In this document: piece by piece, positions 31,738 through 43,600 of the stretch | Position numbering within the stretch: the first letter of the stretch is position 1 | Layout of the letters: the number at the start of each line of letters is the position of its first letter | Origin: Lethocerus indicus | Lineage: Eukaryota; Arthropoda; Insecta; Hemiptera; Belostomatidae | DNA: 64,000 nucleotides | Reading direction: 5' to 3' | Assembly: GCA_019843655.1 (NCBI GenBank) | Contig: JACDQD010000003.1 | Location: 35,411,282-35,475,281 of the forward strand | The notes under the pieces: generated by a model | What the model was told of the DNA's origin: nothing | The model's input: the letters and a program-made list of their open reading frames with translations, nothing else | Database searches by the model: none | Made by a program: the position numbers and the translations under genes

Positions 31738-34700
31738 GGAACATGCCCTGAAAGGAGAGCTAAAAATCGAAAATTTTGTAATTTCAAAAATGTCCTCCGA
31801 TTTTGCCCATATTCGGTCCACAAGTGTACAAAAGTGAGTTACACTTGCCCCTGAAAGGAGAGCTAAAAAATCGAAAATTTTTGTAATTTCAAAAATGTCC
31901 TCCGATTTTGCCCATATTCGGTCCACAAGTGTACAAAAGTGAGTTACACTTGCCCCTGAAAGGAGAGCTAAAAAATCGAAAATTTTTGTAATTTCAAAAA
32001 TGTCCTCCGATTTTGCCCATATTCGGTCCACAAGTGTACAAAAGTGAGTTACACTTGCCCCTGAAAGGAGAGCTAAAAAATCGAAAATTTTTGTAATTTC
32101 AAAAATGTCCCCCGATTTTGCCCATATTCGGTCCACAAGTGTACAAAAGTGAGTTACACTTGCCCCTGAAAGGAGAGCTAAAAAATCGAAAATTTTTGTA
32201 ATTTCAAAAATGTCCCCCGATTTTGCCCATATTCGGTCCACAAGTGTACAAAAGTGAGTTACACTTGCCCCTGAAAGGAGAGCTAAAAAATCGAAAATTT
32301 TTGTAATTTCAAAAATGTCCTCCGATTTTGCCCATATTCGGTCCACAAGTGTACAAAAGTGAGTTACACTTGCCCCTGAAAGGAGAGCTAAAAAATCGAA
32401 AATTTTTGTAATTTCAAAATGTCCTCCGATTTTGCCCATATTCGGTCCACAAGTGTACAAAAGTGAGTTACACTTGCCCCTGAAAGGAGAGCTAAAAAAT
32501 CGAAAATTTTTGTAATTTCAAAATGTCCCCCGATTTTGCCCATATTCGGTCCACAAGTGTACAAAAGTGAGTTACACTTGCCCCTGAAAGGAGAGCTAAA
32601 AATCGAAAATTTTTGTAATTTCAAAATGTCCCTGATTTGCCCATATTCGGGTCCACAAGTGTAAAAAGTGATGTTACACTTGCCCTGAAAGGAGAGCTAA
32701 AAATCGAAAATTTTTGTAATTTCAAAATGTCCTTGCCCATATTCGGTCCACAAGTGTACAAAAGTGAGTTACACTTGCCCCTGAAAGGAGAGCTAAAAAT
32801 CGAAAATTTTGTAATTTCAAAATAGTCCTCCGATTTTGCCCATATTCGGTCCACAAGTGTACAAAAGTGAGTTACACTTGCCCCTGAAAGGAGAGCTAAA
32901 AAATCGAAAATTTTTGTAATTTCAAAAATGTCCTCCGATTTTGCCCATATTCGGTCCACAAGTGTACAAAAGTGAGTTACACTTGCCCCTGAAAGGAGAG
33001 CTAAAAAATCGAAAATTTTTGTAATTTCAAAAATGTCCTCCGATTTTGCCCATATTCGGTCCACAAGTGTACAAAAGTGAGTTACACTTGCCCCTGAAAG
33101 GAGAGCTAAAAAATCGAAAATTTTGTAATTTCAAAAATGTCCCCCGATTTTGCCCATATTCGGTCCACAAGTGTACAAAAGTGAGTTACACTTGCCCCTG
33201 AAAGGAGAGCTAAAAATCGAAAATTTTGTAATTTCAAAATGTCCTCCGATTTTGCCTATATATTCGGTCCACAAGTGTACAAAAGTGAGTTACACTTGCC
33301 CCTGAAAGGAGAGCTAAAAATCGAAAATTTTGTAATTTCAAAAATGTCCTCCGATTTTGCCCATATTCGGTCCAAGTGTATAAAGTGAGTTACACTTGCC
33401 CCTGAAAGGGGAGAGCTAAAAATGAAAATTTTTGTACTTTCAAAATGTCCTCCATTTTGCCCATATTCGTCCCAAGTGTACAAAAGGAGTTACACTTGCT
33501 AAAAATCGAAAATTTTTGTAATTTCAAAATGTCCCCCGATTTTTGCCTATTATCCACAAGTGTACAAAAGTGAGTTACACTTGCCCCTGAAAGGAGAGCT
33601 AAAAAATCGAAAATTTTTGTAATTTCAAAAATGTCCCCCGATTTTGCCCATATTCGGTCCACAAGTGTACAAAAGTGAGTTACACTTGCCCCTGAAAGGA
33701 GAGCTAAAAAATCGAAAATTTTTGTAATTTCAAAAATGTCCTCCGATTTTGCCCATATTCGGTCCACAAGTGTACAAAAGTGAGTTACACTTGCCCTGAA
33801 AGGAGAGCTAAAAATCGAAAATTTTGTAATTTCAAAAATGTCCCCGATTTTGCCCATATTCGGTCCACAAGTGTACAAAAGTGAGTTACACTTGCCCCTG
33901 AAAGGAGAGCTAAAAATCGAAAATTTTGTAATTTCAAAATGTCCTCCGATTTTGCCCATATTCGGTCCACAAGTGTACAAAAGTGAGTTACACTTGCCCC
34001 TGAAAGGAGAGAGCTAAAAATCGAAAATTTTGTAATTTCAAAAAGTCCTCCGATTTTGCCCATATTCGGTCCACAAGTGTACAAAGTGAGTTACATTTGC
34101 CCCTGAAAGGAGAGCTAAAAATCGAAATTTTTGTAATTTCAAAATGTCCCCTGATTTTGCCTATATTCGGTCCACAAGTGTACAAAGTGAGTTACACTTG
34201 CCCTGAAAGGAGAGCTAAAAATCGAAAATTTTGTAATTTCAAAATGTCCGATTTTGCCCATATTCGGTCCACAAGTGTACAAAAGTGAGTTACACTTGCC
34301 CTGAAAGGAGAGCTAAAAAATCGAAAATTTTGTAATTTCAAAATGTCCGATTTTGCCCATATTCGGTCCACAAGTGTACAAAAGTGAGTTACACTTGCCC
34401 TGAAAGGAGAGCTAAAAAATCGAAAATTTTGAAATGTCCCCGATTTTGCCCATATTTGGTCCACAAGTACAAAAAGTGAGTTACACTTGCCCCTGAAAGG
34501 AGAGCTTAAAAAATCGAAAATTTTTGTAATTTCAAAATGTTCCGATTTTGATTTTGCCCTATATTCGGTCCACAAGTGTACAAAAGTCCCCGAGCCATAT
34601 ATCTTACAAGTGTACAAAGTGAGTTACACTTGCCCCTGAAAGGAGAGCTAAAAATCGAAAAATTTTGTAATTTCAAAAAGTCCCCTGATTTTGCCCATAT

Positions 34701-35170
34701 TCGGTCCACAAGTGTACAAAAGTGAGTTAAGTGTACGAAAATTTTGTAATTTCAAAATGTCGAAAATTTTTGTAATCCACAAGTGTACAAAAGTGAGTTA
34801 CACTTGCCCTGAAAGGAGAGCTAAAAATCGAAAATTTTGTAATTTCAAAAGTCCCCGATTTTGCCATATTCGGTCCACAAGTGTAAAAAGTGAGTTACAC
34901 TTGTCCTCCGATTTTGCCCTGAAAGTTTTGGCTTAAAACCTAAAAATCGAAAATTTTTGTAATTTCAAAAAGAAAATTTTAATTTAAAACCCCATTTTCC
35001 AATTAGCCGATTTTGCTAAAACCATATTCGTAAACACCGCATTTTCGGCTAATTTCCACAAGTGTACAAAAGTGATTTCTCGGTTACACTTGCCCCTGAA
35101 AGGAGAGCTAAAAATCGAAAATTTTGTAATTTCAAAATGTCCTCCGATTTTGCATTTTGACCATATTGTG
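31738..35170. repeat. 105-bp tandem satellite (~32 units)
   Basis: The unit begins TGCCCCTGAAAGGAGAGCTA, passes CCGATTTTGCCCATATTCGG and ends AAAAGTGAGTTACACT, with a period of 105. Units up to about 33.1 kb are nearly identical; units from 33.2 kb on, and especially after 34.4 kb, carry many deletions and mixed junctions. Each unit holds an 8-bp dyad CAAGTGTA / TACACTTG with an 11-nt loop. Because 105 is divisible by three, long frames of a repeating 35-residue unit arise on the minus strand; I do not regard them as genes. Confidence 0.95.
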
Positions 35171-37660
35171 CATTTTCCACAAATAACACTTTTGGGCTTA
35201 AAAACCGAATTTTTGGGCTAATTTTGCGTCTAAAACGCTATTTTTGGGCCTTAAAAGTGCATTTTTCGCTTAATTTATGTCTAAAATGCCATTTTGGCCT
35301 AAAACCGCATTTTCGGGACACTTGTTGTCTAAAATGCCATTTTGGGCTAAAAACCGCATTTTTCGGCTAATTTAGTCTAAAATGCCATTTTGGGCCTAAA
35401 ATTGCATTTTGACCAATTTTGTGTTTAAAACCTTTTTGGGTAAAACACCGCATTTCTCGGCTAATATAGCGTCTAAAATGTCATTTTTTGGTAAAACCGC
35501 ATTTTTCGGCTAATTTAGCGTCTAAAAAATGCCATTTCAAGCCTGGGTGCATTTTTGTCAATTTGCGTCTAAAACCTTTTTGACAAAAACCGCATTTTTT
35601 TTGAGCTAATTGCGTCCAAAATCCATTTTTGCCTAAAACCGCATTTTTCGCTAATTTAGCGTCTAAAATGTAATTTTTGGGCTAAAACCGCATTTTTGGA
35701 CCAATTTGCGTCTAAAACTTTTTTAGATAAACACCGCATTTCTCGGCTAATATAGCTTCTAAAATGCCATTTTTGGCCTAAAAAATAGCATTTCAAACAA
35801 TTTATGTCTAAACCCCTTTTTGGGGCAAACACCGCATTTTCGGGTAATTTAGCGTCTAAATGCCATTTTTGCCAAACTGCATTTTTGACCAATTTTGTGT
35901 CTAAAACCCCTTTTGGGGTAAAACACCGCATTTCTCGGCTTAATTTAGCGTCTAAAAATCCATTTTCGCTAAAACCACATTTTTAACTAATTTTGCGTCT
36001 TAAAATGATTTTTAATAATAACTGCATTTTGGGGCCGATTTTGCGTCTAAAATGCCATTTTGGGCCTAAAAACTGCATTTTCGGCCAATTTTACGTTTAA
36101 AAACCTTTTTTGGGGCAAACACCGCATTTCTCGGCTAAATAGCGTCTAAAATGCCATTTTTTTGTCCTAAAATCACATTTTGACCAATTTGTGTCTGAAA
36201 ACCCTTTTTTGGGGTAAACACCGCATTTTCGGCTAATATAGCGTCTAAAAATGTCATTTTAATTTAAAACCGCATTTTCGGCTAATTTAGCGTCTAAAAA
36301 TGCTTTGGCCTAAAAGCGGGTTTTTGTCAACTTTGTCTAAAAACTTTTTGACAAAACTGCATTTTGAGCTAATTATGCGTCCAAAACTTATTTTGGGTTT
36401 ACAAACCATTTTCGGTTAATTTAGCGTCTAAAATGTATTTTTTGGGCCTAAAACCGCATTTTTGGACCAATTTTGCGTCTAAAAACCCTTTTTAGATAAA
36501 CACTGCATTTCTCGGCTATTATAGTTTAAAATAAGAGTTTTTGGCCCTAAAATATTGGCCAATTTTTATACTAAAACCCTTTTTGGGGCAAAACACGCAT
36601 TTCTCGGCTAATTTAGTCTAAAATGCCATTTTTGGGCCTAAAACTGCATTTTTGGACCAATTTTGTGTCTAAAACCCTTTTTTAAACACTGCATTTCTTT
36701 TGGCTATTACAAGGGTCTAAAAATTCCATTTTCGCTGAAAACTATTTGGGCCAATTTTAGGCTCTAAAATATGACCGACCCGATTTAAAACTGCATTTTT
36801 CGGCTAATTTAGCGTCTAAATGCCATTTTGGGCCTAAAACTGCATTTTGGACCAATTTGTGTCTAAAACCTTTTGGGGTAAAAACCGCATTTTCGGGCCA
36901 ATTTTGCGTCAAAATGTCATTTTTGGCTAAAACTGCATTTTCGGCTAATTAGTTGTCAAAATGCCATTTTTGGGCCTAAAACTGCATGATCGTCCAATTT
37001 GCGTCCAAAATGCCATTTTCGGGCCTAAAACCGCATTTTTCGGCTAATTTAGCGTCTAAAATGCCATTTTGGGCCTAAAACTGTGCATTTCGGGCTAATT
37101 TTGCGTCTAAAAATGCATTTTGGCCTATAAACCGTATTTTCGGTCTAATTTTGCGTCCAAAATTCCATTTTCGGGCCGAAAAACCATATTTGGGCCAATT
37201 TGTGTCTTAACATGATGTTTTTGGGCTAATAACCGCATTTTCGGGCCGATTTTGCGTCTAAAATGCCATTTTGGGCCTAAAACTGCATTTTTCGGCCAAT
37301 TTTACGTTTAAAACCCTTTTGGGCAAAACACCGTATTTTCGGCAATAGCGTCTAATATGCCATTTTTGTCCTAAAATCCACATTTTCGGCAATTTTGCGT
37401 CTAAAAATGCCATTTTTGGGCCTAAAACCGCATTTTTAGGCTAATTTTGCGTCGAGAAACTCTTTCTTGGGGCAAACACCGCATTTTGGCTAATAGAGTC
37501 TAAAATGCCATTTTTGGCCTTAAGTATGGTTTTTGCCCCAATGGGGTTTTAGACGCAAAATTGGTCCGAAAATACGATTTTTGGTCAGTTTTGCGTCTAA
37601 AACCCATTTTTGGTTTTAATTTTCGCCGAAAACCTATTTTCGGGTGAAATCGCGGTTTAA
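35171..37660. repeat. Degenerate satellite, right arm (opposite orientation)
   Basis: Irregular repeats of CGGCTAATTTAGCGTCTAAA, ATGCCATTTTTGGGCCTAAA and ACCGCATTTT, about 45-50 nt apart. Reverse-complementing these gives the left-arm motifs, so orientation switches across the 105-bp array. Confidence 0.85.
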
Positions 37661-38779
37661 AATCGCTTTTATATCGTAATATATCGGTCTTATAATACCG
37701 AGCGGTTCCGAACCGCTTTTAAACGCAGATTTTGTACCGAAAACAATTTTAGTGTGGGAAATCTTCTTTGGCCGTTCATACGGGTTTTGAGGGCGTACTT
37801 CCGCGGCGTATTGTGATAGGCGGCCTTTTAGCGCCGATTCCAGTTGAGAACCGTTTTCGGCGGTAATTTTAGCGTCGACGTTTATCGAAGGGTGGGGACA
37901 GTCCTGGCGGACGCGCAGGGCCTACGTCGGCCCTTTAGGGTTAGTCGGATGGCGGAAGTGGTACTGGGGATGAGGCAAACTGTGTAATCAGTTTCTATTC
38001 GTCAGAATAACTACTTGGAGGAGGTTCAGTGGGGCGCAAACTTCTTTATTACCCCCACCCCGCGCCCCACCCCGGCCCCGGCTGCTGCCCCCGCCGACGG
38101 CCCCTCCTCCCCGCCGGATGAAAACTTTACCTCCAGTATAACCCGCGTTGGCTAGGGTTCGCTACGCCCTCCGCCGACGCGTCCTCCAGTGACACCACCA
38201 CCCTTCCCCACCACCCCCGGGCCTATAGGAGGAAGTTCTCCTCTTCGGTTCCGCTGGAATACGTATGGAGTGCCCTACCGAGTAAGTATATCACGACCGT
38301 CGTTAATTTCGACAGTATACCTATCGGGCGAGGGGTTGTCGGCGTGGGGGAGGTCTTCCGGGTCCTTGTTGAGTTGGTGGCGGTGGTGGGTCGAGGTGCG
38401 CCCCCTAGTCATGCGCGCCACGTAACGTCACCTTACGAAACCCCCGTCTTCCTTCCGTCCCGTCCGTCGGCCCCTAAGGTACAGAGGCCTACCGGAGGTC
38501 CTTAACGGCACTTCTTACACTCCTCGCCGGTTTGGGTCCTTCGGCCGTCTTCGGCGCCTGCACCTGTGAGGCTCTTCGGGCGTCCTGTCTGCCACACTCA
38601 ACTCCGTTTCTCTACCATGGAGGTTATTCTGTTCTTTTTGTCTTACATTTTACACGCGTTACTTGGGGGGAGGGGGGGAACAGCAGGATCAGGATCAGGG
38701 AGGATGTAGGGAATTCGTGAAAACGAGATTTTAAGGGTGGGCCCACTGAGGTCGCTTCAGCTAAGGACTAGGAAAACTT
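37661..38779. other. GC-rich unique-looking stretch, no firm gene
   Basis: Composition rises sharply in GC after 37.8 kb. A stop-bounded plus frame of about 125 codons (roughly 38120-38500) includes AYRRKFSSSVPLEYVWSALP but has no start or clear splice support. Confidence 0.35.
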
Positions 38780-38815
38780 CAGAAACCGGTCTAGGAAAAG
38801 ACCAAACCGGCGAGA

Positions 38816-38818
<3 letters not shown>
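38780..38818. mobile_element. Foldback-family fragment
   Basis: GAAACCGGTCTAGGAAAAGA and CCAAACCGGCGAGAG match the outer right arm of the foldback family, abutting a (TA)n run. Confidence 0.6.

Positions 38819-38859
<41 letters not shown>
38819..38859. repeat. (TA)n microsatellite
   Basis: About 20 TA units. Confidence 0.95.
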
Positions 38860-38867
<8 letters not shown>

Positions 38868-38954
38868 ACGGAATTCCTGGGTGTCCATGGACACCCGGAG
38901 GATCGTCGATACATATATAATTTTATAGATTTTATATGCTCCACGCGTATTATG

Positions 38955-38968
<14 letters not shown>

Positions 38969-39049
<81 letters not shown>
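38969..39049. repeat. (TA)n microsatellite
   Basis: About 40 TA units preceded by a (CT)n run; frames rich in Tyr-Ile across it are artefacts. Confidence 0.95.
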
Positions 39050-39053
<4 letters not shown>

Positions 39054-39474
39054 GTCTTTATGATATTTTGAATTCTACCACCAACTGTTCACAGTATACA
39101 TTTATTTTCTCGGTCATCGCCCTAGTATTTCCGTATTGGGTTTTAAGTTGACGTAATTGTCCTTTCCCTCGGGAGAGATAGATAAAAATGGGGGGGGGGG
39201 GTTAGAGAGGAACTGTAATAAGAAAGAAGGCCGGGAGTGGGAAGAATCCTGGGTGGGGGTGTTTAGGAACGGACGTCCAGATCAGACCGGGGATAAGGAG
39301 GTTGCCAATTAAAGGGCGTAAAGTCTATTATAAAGTTCAAAAAAAAAGTTCAGAGTACAGTCTTGAACACAGTTTCTACCCTCTGGGGCCGCGTAGGAAA
39401 AAAAAAGGATTGGATATTGGGGCTCGAAAGGGAAGTTCGACTTTCAAGACGAAAAGCTACCGCTAGGGGTGTCC

Positions 39475-39665
39475 CAAAATTAGCGCAATATTTGAATCGA
39501 ACTGTGGACGCCAAAATTCAATCGTTTGAAACTTTTAAAACGCGTTCTTCTATCGTGTAACGGTGCCCTTTTGTACTGACCCTGAACTGACATTTTTTTT
39601 TTTTTTTTTTTAATAGGGTTGCCCCAACTTTACTGCGAGAATCTCGCGTTAATTTCGGTATATTT
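39475..39665. mobile_element. IS630/Tc1-like deletion derivative
   Basis: GGGGTGTCCCAAAATTAGCG at the left and CTCGCGTTAATTTCGGTA at the right. The middle retains, on the minus strand, the N-terminal scrap HRYTIEERV. The T run at 39594 may mark an internal junction. Confidence 0.55.
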
Positions 39666-40148
39666 GAATTCCACCCCCCCCTCTCCATCCCTCTACGATT
39701 AATTGGGAATTGGAACCTGGATTCAAAACTACCCGGGGAGGGGGTGGGGGGGGCTCTCAATCAATTTACGATTTACGATAGATCGGCTGTCGGTATTACG
39801 CCTCGCCGATGGGGTAGTTTTCGGTCGAAAAAAAGGGGTTGGGTTCCGAGGTGAGGTCTGTTAACTGGAGGGGACGGTTCGAACCTGTTGCTCGAACCCG
39901 TTTCCAGAATTTGAATTCTCTCCAACTGGCTGAGGTTACGCGGTTGGAAACTATCGTTTTTTAGATTTTCTGAAAAAAAAATCGTTAAAAAACGCTCCGG
40001 GAAGAACCGAGTTTGTGAAACTGTGAAACTGAAGGGTTGTTTTCTCAATTTTCTTTCCGGCGCCCTCCACTCGACGGTTCGAACGAAACGGAGGAAAGTC
40101 ACGAAAATTAAGGAATTTTGTTCGGAGAATAGGTATATTTTGTTGTTG
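39666..40148. other. Intergenic, nothing firm
   Basis: G-rich and C-rich runs near 39680-39750. A minus-strand frame here (40102-39773) has no family match that I recognise. Confidence 0.35.
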
Positions 40149-40353
40149 TATTAGGTGTAACCGAAAGTTTGGATAAGATGGATAAGATTTCGAGAAGGGG
40201 GGAAAATTTGCCTGAAAAGTGGCGGCGGAGAATTGTGTCGATGATATCGGTGAATATATATAGTAGATTAATAATTAAAGTTTCTTTTTTTCTGGCAGAA
40301 TAAAACGAATTCCAAAATCAAAATGTCGATTACTTTTTCGGGTACCCCTAATA
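40149..40353. mobile_element. GGTACCC-ended MITE, copy c (reverse orientation)
   Basis: TTAGGTGTAACCGAAAG at the left and GATTACTTTTTCGGGTACCC at the right. The core TATATATAGTAGATTAATAA is the complement of that in copies a and b. Confidence 0.8.
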
Positions 40354-40579
40354 TGTTCTTGGCGTGGAATTTAAAAAACTCACTCACTTTATTTTCGGGG
40401 GCCAAATCGTCGGCCTGAATCTCGAACGAATTTTCCTACCCCTAACTAATGAATTAGTTGAAGCTGTTGCGCAGTTTCACAAAGCGCACACTTTATAAAT
40501 GCGCAGATTAAATTGGCCCCCCTGCAAAAAAAACTGTCTCTCTGTTCAGTACTGTAAAAGGCAGTAAATTAAAGTTTTG

Positions 40580-40679
40580 NNNNNNNNNNNNNNNNNNNNN
40601 NNNNNNNNNNNNNNNNNNNNNNNNNNNNNNNNNNNNNNNNNNNNNNNNNNNNNNNNNNNNNNNNNNNNNNNNNNNNNNN
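40580..40679. other. Assembly gap of 100 N
   Basis: Exactly 100 N, a conventional placeholder for unknown length. It lies at the left edge of the 129-bp satellite, so part of that array is probably missing. Confidence 0.98.
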
Positions 40680-43600
40680 ACAGATGGAGAGCGTTCTCTG
40701 ATGCTATTTGTAGCCCTCGTAGAGCTCTAACAGCACACGGCAGGACGTACCTGTGCGATTAACGGGGGACCGGTGAGAAGTTTTTTGTCAATAACTCCGG
40801 TTCTGAGACAGATAGGAGAGCGTTCTCTGATGCTATTTGTAGCCCTCGTAGAGCTCTAACAGCACACGGCAGGACGTACCTGTGCGATTAACGGGGGACC
40901 GGTGAGAAGTTTTTTGTCAATAACTCCGGTTCTGAGACAGATAGGAGAGCGTTCTCTGATGCTATTTGTAGCCCTCGTAGAGCTCTAACAGCACACGGCA
41001 GGACGTACCTGTGCGATTAACGGGGGACCGGTGAGAAGTTTTTTGTCAATAACTCCGGTTCTGAGACAGATAGGAGAGCGTTCTCTGATGCTATTTGTAG
41101 CCCTCGTAGAGCTCTAACAGCACACGACAGGACGTACCTGTGCGATTAACGGGGGACCGGTGAGAAGTTTTTTGTCAATAACTCCGGTTCTGAGACAGAT
41201 AGGAGAGCGTTCTCTGATGCTATTTGTAGCCCTCAGCAAACTCTAACAGCACACGACAGGACGTATTTCCGATTAACGGGGGACCGGTGAGAAGTTTTTG
41301 TCAATAACTCCGGTTCTAAGACAGATAGAGAGCGTTCTCTGATGCTATTTGTAGCCCTCATAGAACTCTAATAGCACACGGCAGGACACCTGTTACGATT
41401 AACGGGGACCGGTGAGAAGTTTTTGTCAATAACTCCGGTTCTGAGACAGATGGGAGAGCGTTCTCTGATGCTGTTGTAGCCCTCGTAGAGCTCTAACAGC
41501 ACACGACAGGGCCTGTGCGATTAACGGGGGACCGGTGAAGTTTTTGTCAATAACTCCGGTTCTGAGACAGATGGGAAACGTTCTCTGATGCTATTTGTAG
41601 CCCTCGTAGAGCCTCTAACAGCACACGGCAGGACGTACCTGTGCGATTAACGGGGACCGGTGAGAAGTTTTTGTCAATAACTCGGTTCTAAGACAGATAG
41701 AGAGCGTTCTCTGATGCTATTTGTAGCCCTCGTAGAGCTCTAACAGCACACGGCAGGACGTACCTGCGATTAACGGGGACCGGTGAGAAGTTTTTGTCAA
41801 TAACTCGGTTCTAAGACAGATAGAAGCGTTCTCTGATGCTATTTGTAGCCCTCATAGAGCTCTAGCAACACGGCAGGACGTACCTGTGCGATTAACGGGG
41901 ACCGGTGAGAAGTTTTTGTCAATAACTCCGGTTCTGAGACAGATAGGAGAGCGTTCTCTGATGCTATTTGTAGCCCTCGTGAGCTCTAACAGCACACGGC
42001 AGGACGTACCTGTGCGATTAACAGGGGACCGGTGAAGTTTTGTCAATAACTCCGGTTCTGAGACAGATAGGAGAGCGTTCTCTGATGCTATTTGTAGCCC
42101 TCATAGAGCTCTAACAACACGGCCAGGACGTACGTTAACGGGGACCGGTGAGAAGTTTTTGTCAATAACTCCGGTTCTGAGACAGATGGGAGAGCGTTCT
42201 CTGATGCTATTTGTAGCCTCGTAGAGCTCTAACAGCACGGCAGGACGTACCTGCGATTAACGGGGACCGGTGAGAAGTTTTTGTCAACTGCTCGGTTCTG
42301 AGACAGATGAGAGGCGTTCTCTGAGTGCTAGCCTCAGCAGCCCTCGTGGCTCAACAGCACGTGGCCGTTAGCAGGGGACCGGTGAGAAGTTTTTGTCAAT
42401 AACTCCGGTTCTGAGACAGATGGAGAGCGTTCTCTGATGCTATTTGTAGCCCTCGTAGGCTGTAGCACAGCGGGACGTACCTGTGCGATTAACGGGGGAC
42501 CGGTGAGAAGTTTTTTGTCAATAACTCCGGTTCTGAGACAGATAGGAGAGCGTTCTCTGATGCTATTTGTAGCCCTCGTAGAGCTCTAACAGCACACGAC
42601 AGGACGTACCTGTGCGATTAACGGGGGACCGGTGAGAAGTTTTTTGTCAATAACTCCGGTTCTAAGACAGATAGGAGAGCGTTCTCTGATGCTATTTGTA
42701 GCCCTCGTAGAGCTCTAACAGCACACGGCAGGACGTACCTGTGCGATTAACGGGGGACCGGTGAGAAGTTTTTTGTCAATAACTCCGGTTCTGAGACAGA
42801 TAGGAGAGCGTTCTCTGATGCTATTTGCTATTAGCCCTCGCGAAACTCTAACAGCACACGGCAGGACGCGTATTGAGATTAACGGGGGACCGGTGAGAAG
42901 TTTTTTGTCAATAACTCCGGTTCTGAGACAGATAGGAGAGCGTTCTCTGATGCTATTTGTAGCCCTCATAGAGCTCTAACAGCACACGACAGGACGTACC
43001 TGTGCGATTAACGGGGGACCGGTGAGAAGTTTTTTGTCAATAACTCCGGTTCTGAGACAGATAGGAGAGCGTTCTCTGATGCTATTTGTAGCCCTCGTAG
43101 AGCTCTAACAGCACACGGCAGGACGTACCTGTGCGATTAACGGGGGACCGGTGAGAAGTTTTTTGTCAATAACTCCGGTTCTGAGACAGATAAGAGCGTA
43201 CTTATTTGTAGCTCTCGTAGAGCTCTAACAGCACGACAGGACGTACCTGTGCGATTAACGGACCGGTGAGAAGTTTTTGTCAATAACTCCGGTTCTACAG
43301 ACAGATAGGAGAGCGTTCTCTGATGCTATTTGCCTTCCCTCAGTTTTTGAGCTCTAGCAGCACACACGACAGGACGTACCTGTGCGATTAACGGAAGGAC
43401 CGGTGAGAAGTGGGAGAGCGTTTTGTCAATAACTAACAGCACCGGTTCTAACGGGGGACGGTGAGAAGATAGATAGGAGAGCGTTCTCTGATGCTATTGC
43501 CAGCCCTCATGAGCTCTAACAGCACACGGCAGGACGTACCTGTGCGATTAACGGGGGACCGGTGAGAAGTTTTTTGTCAATAACTCCGGTTCTGAGACAG

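Noticed and set aside
31672..34709. Long minus-strand frames of a repeating 35-residue unit
   Set aside because: They are read through the 105-bp satellite, whose period is divisible by three, and they break wherever the array has indels; no start, splice or poly(A) context.
38936..39151. Tyr-Ile-rich membrane-like peptide (also near 17.7, 50.0, 51.5 and 59.1 kb)
   Set aside because: Translation of (TA)n microsatellites.
39870..39905. tRNA- or SINE-like B box GGTTCGAACC
   Set aside because: No A box, no cloverleaf and no T-run terminator at proper spacing. The same applies to GGTTCGAGTCC on the minus strand near 54570.
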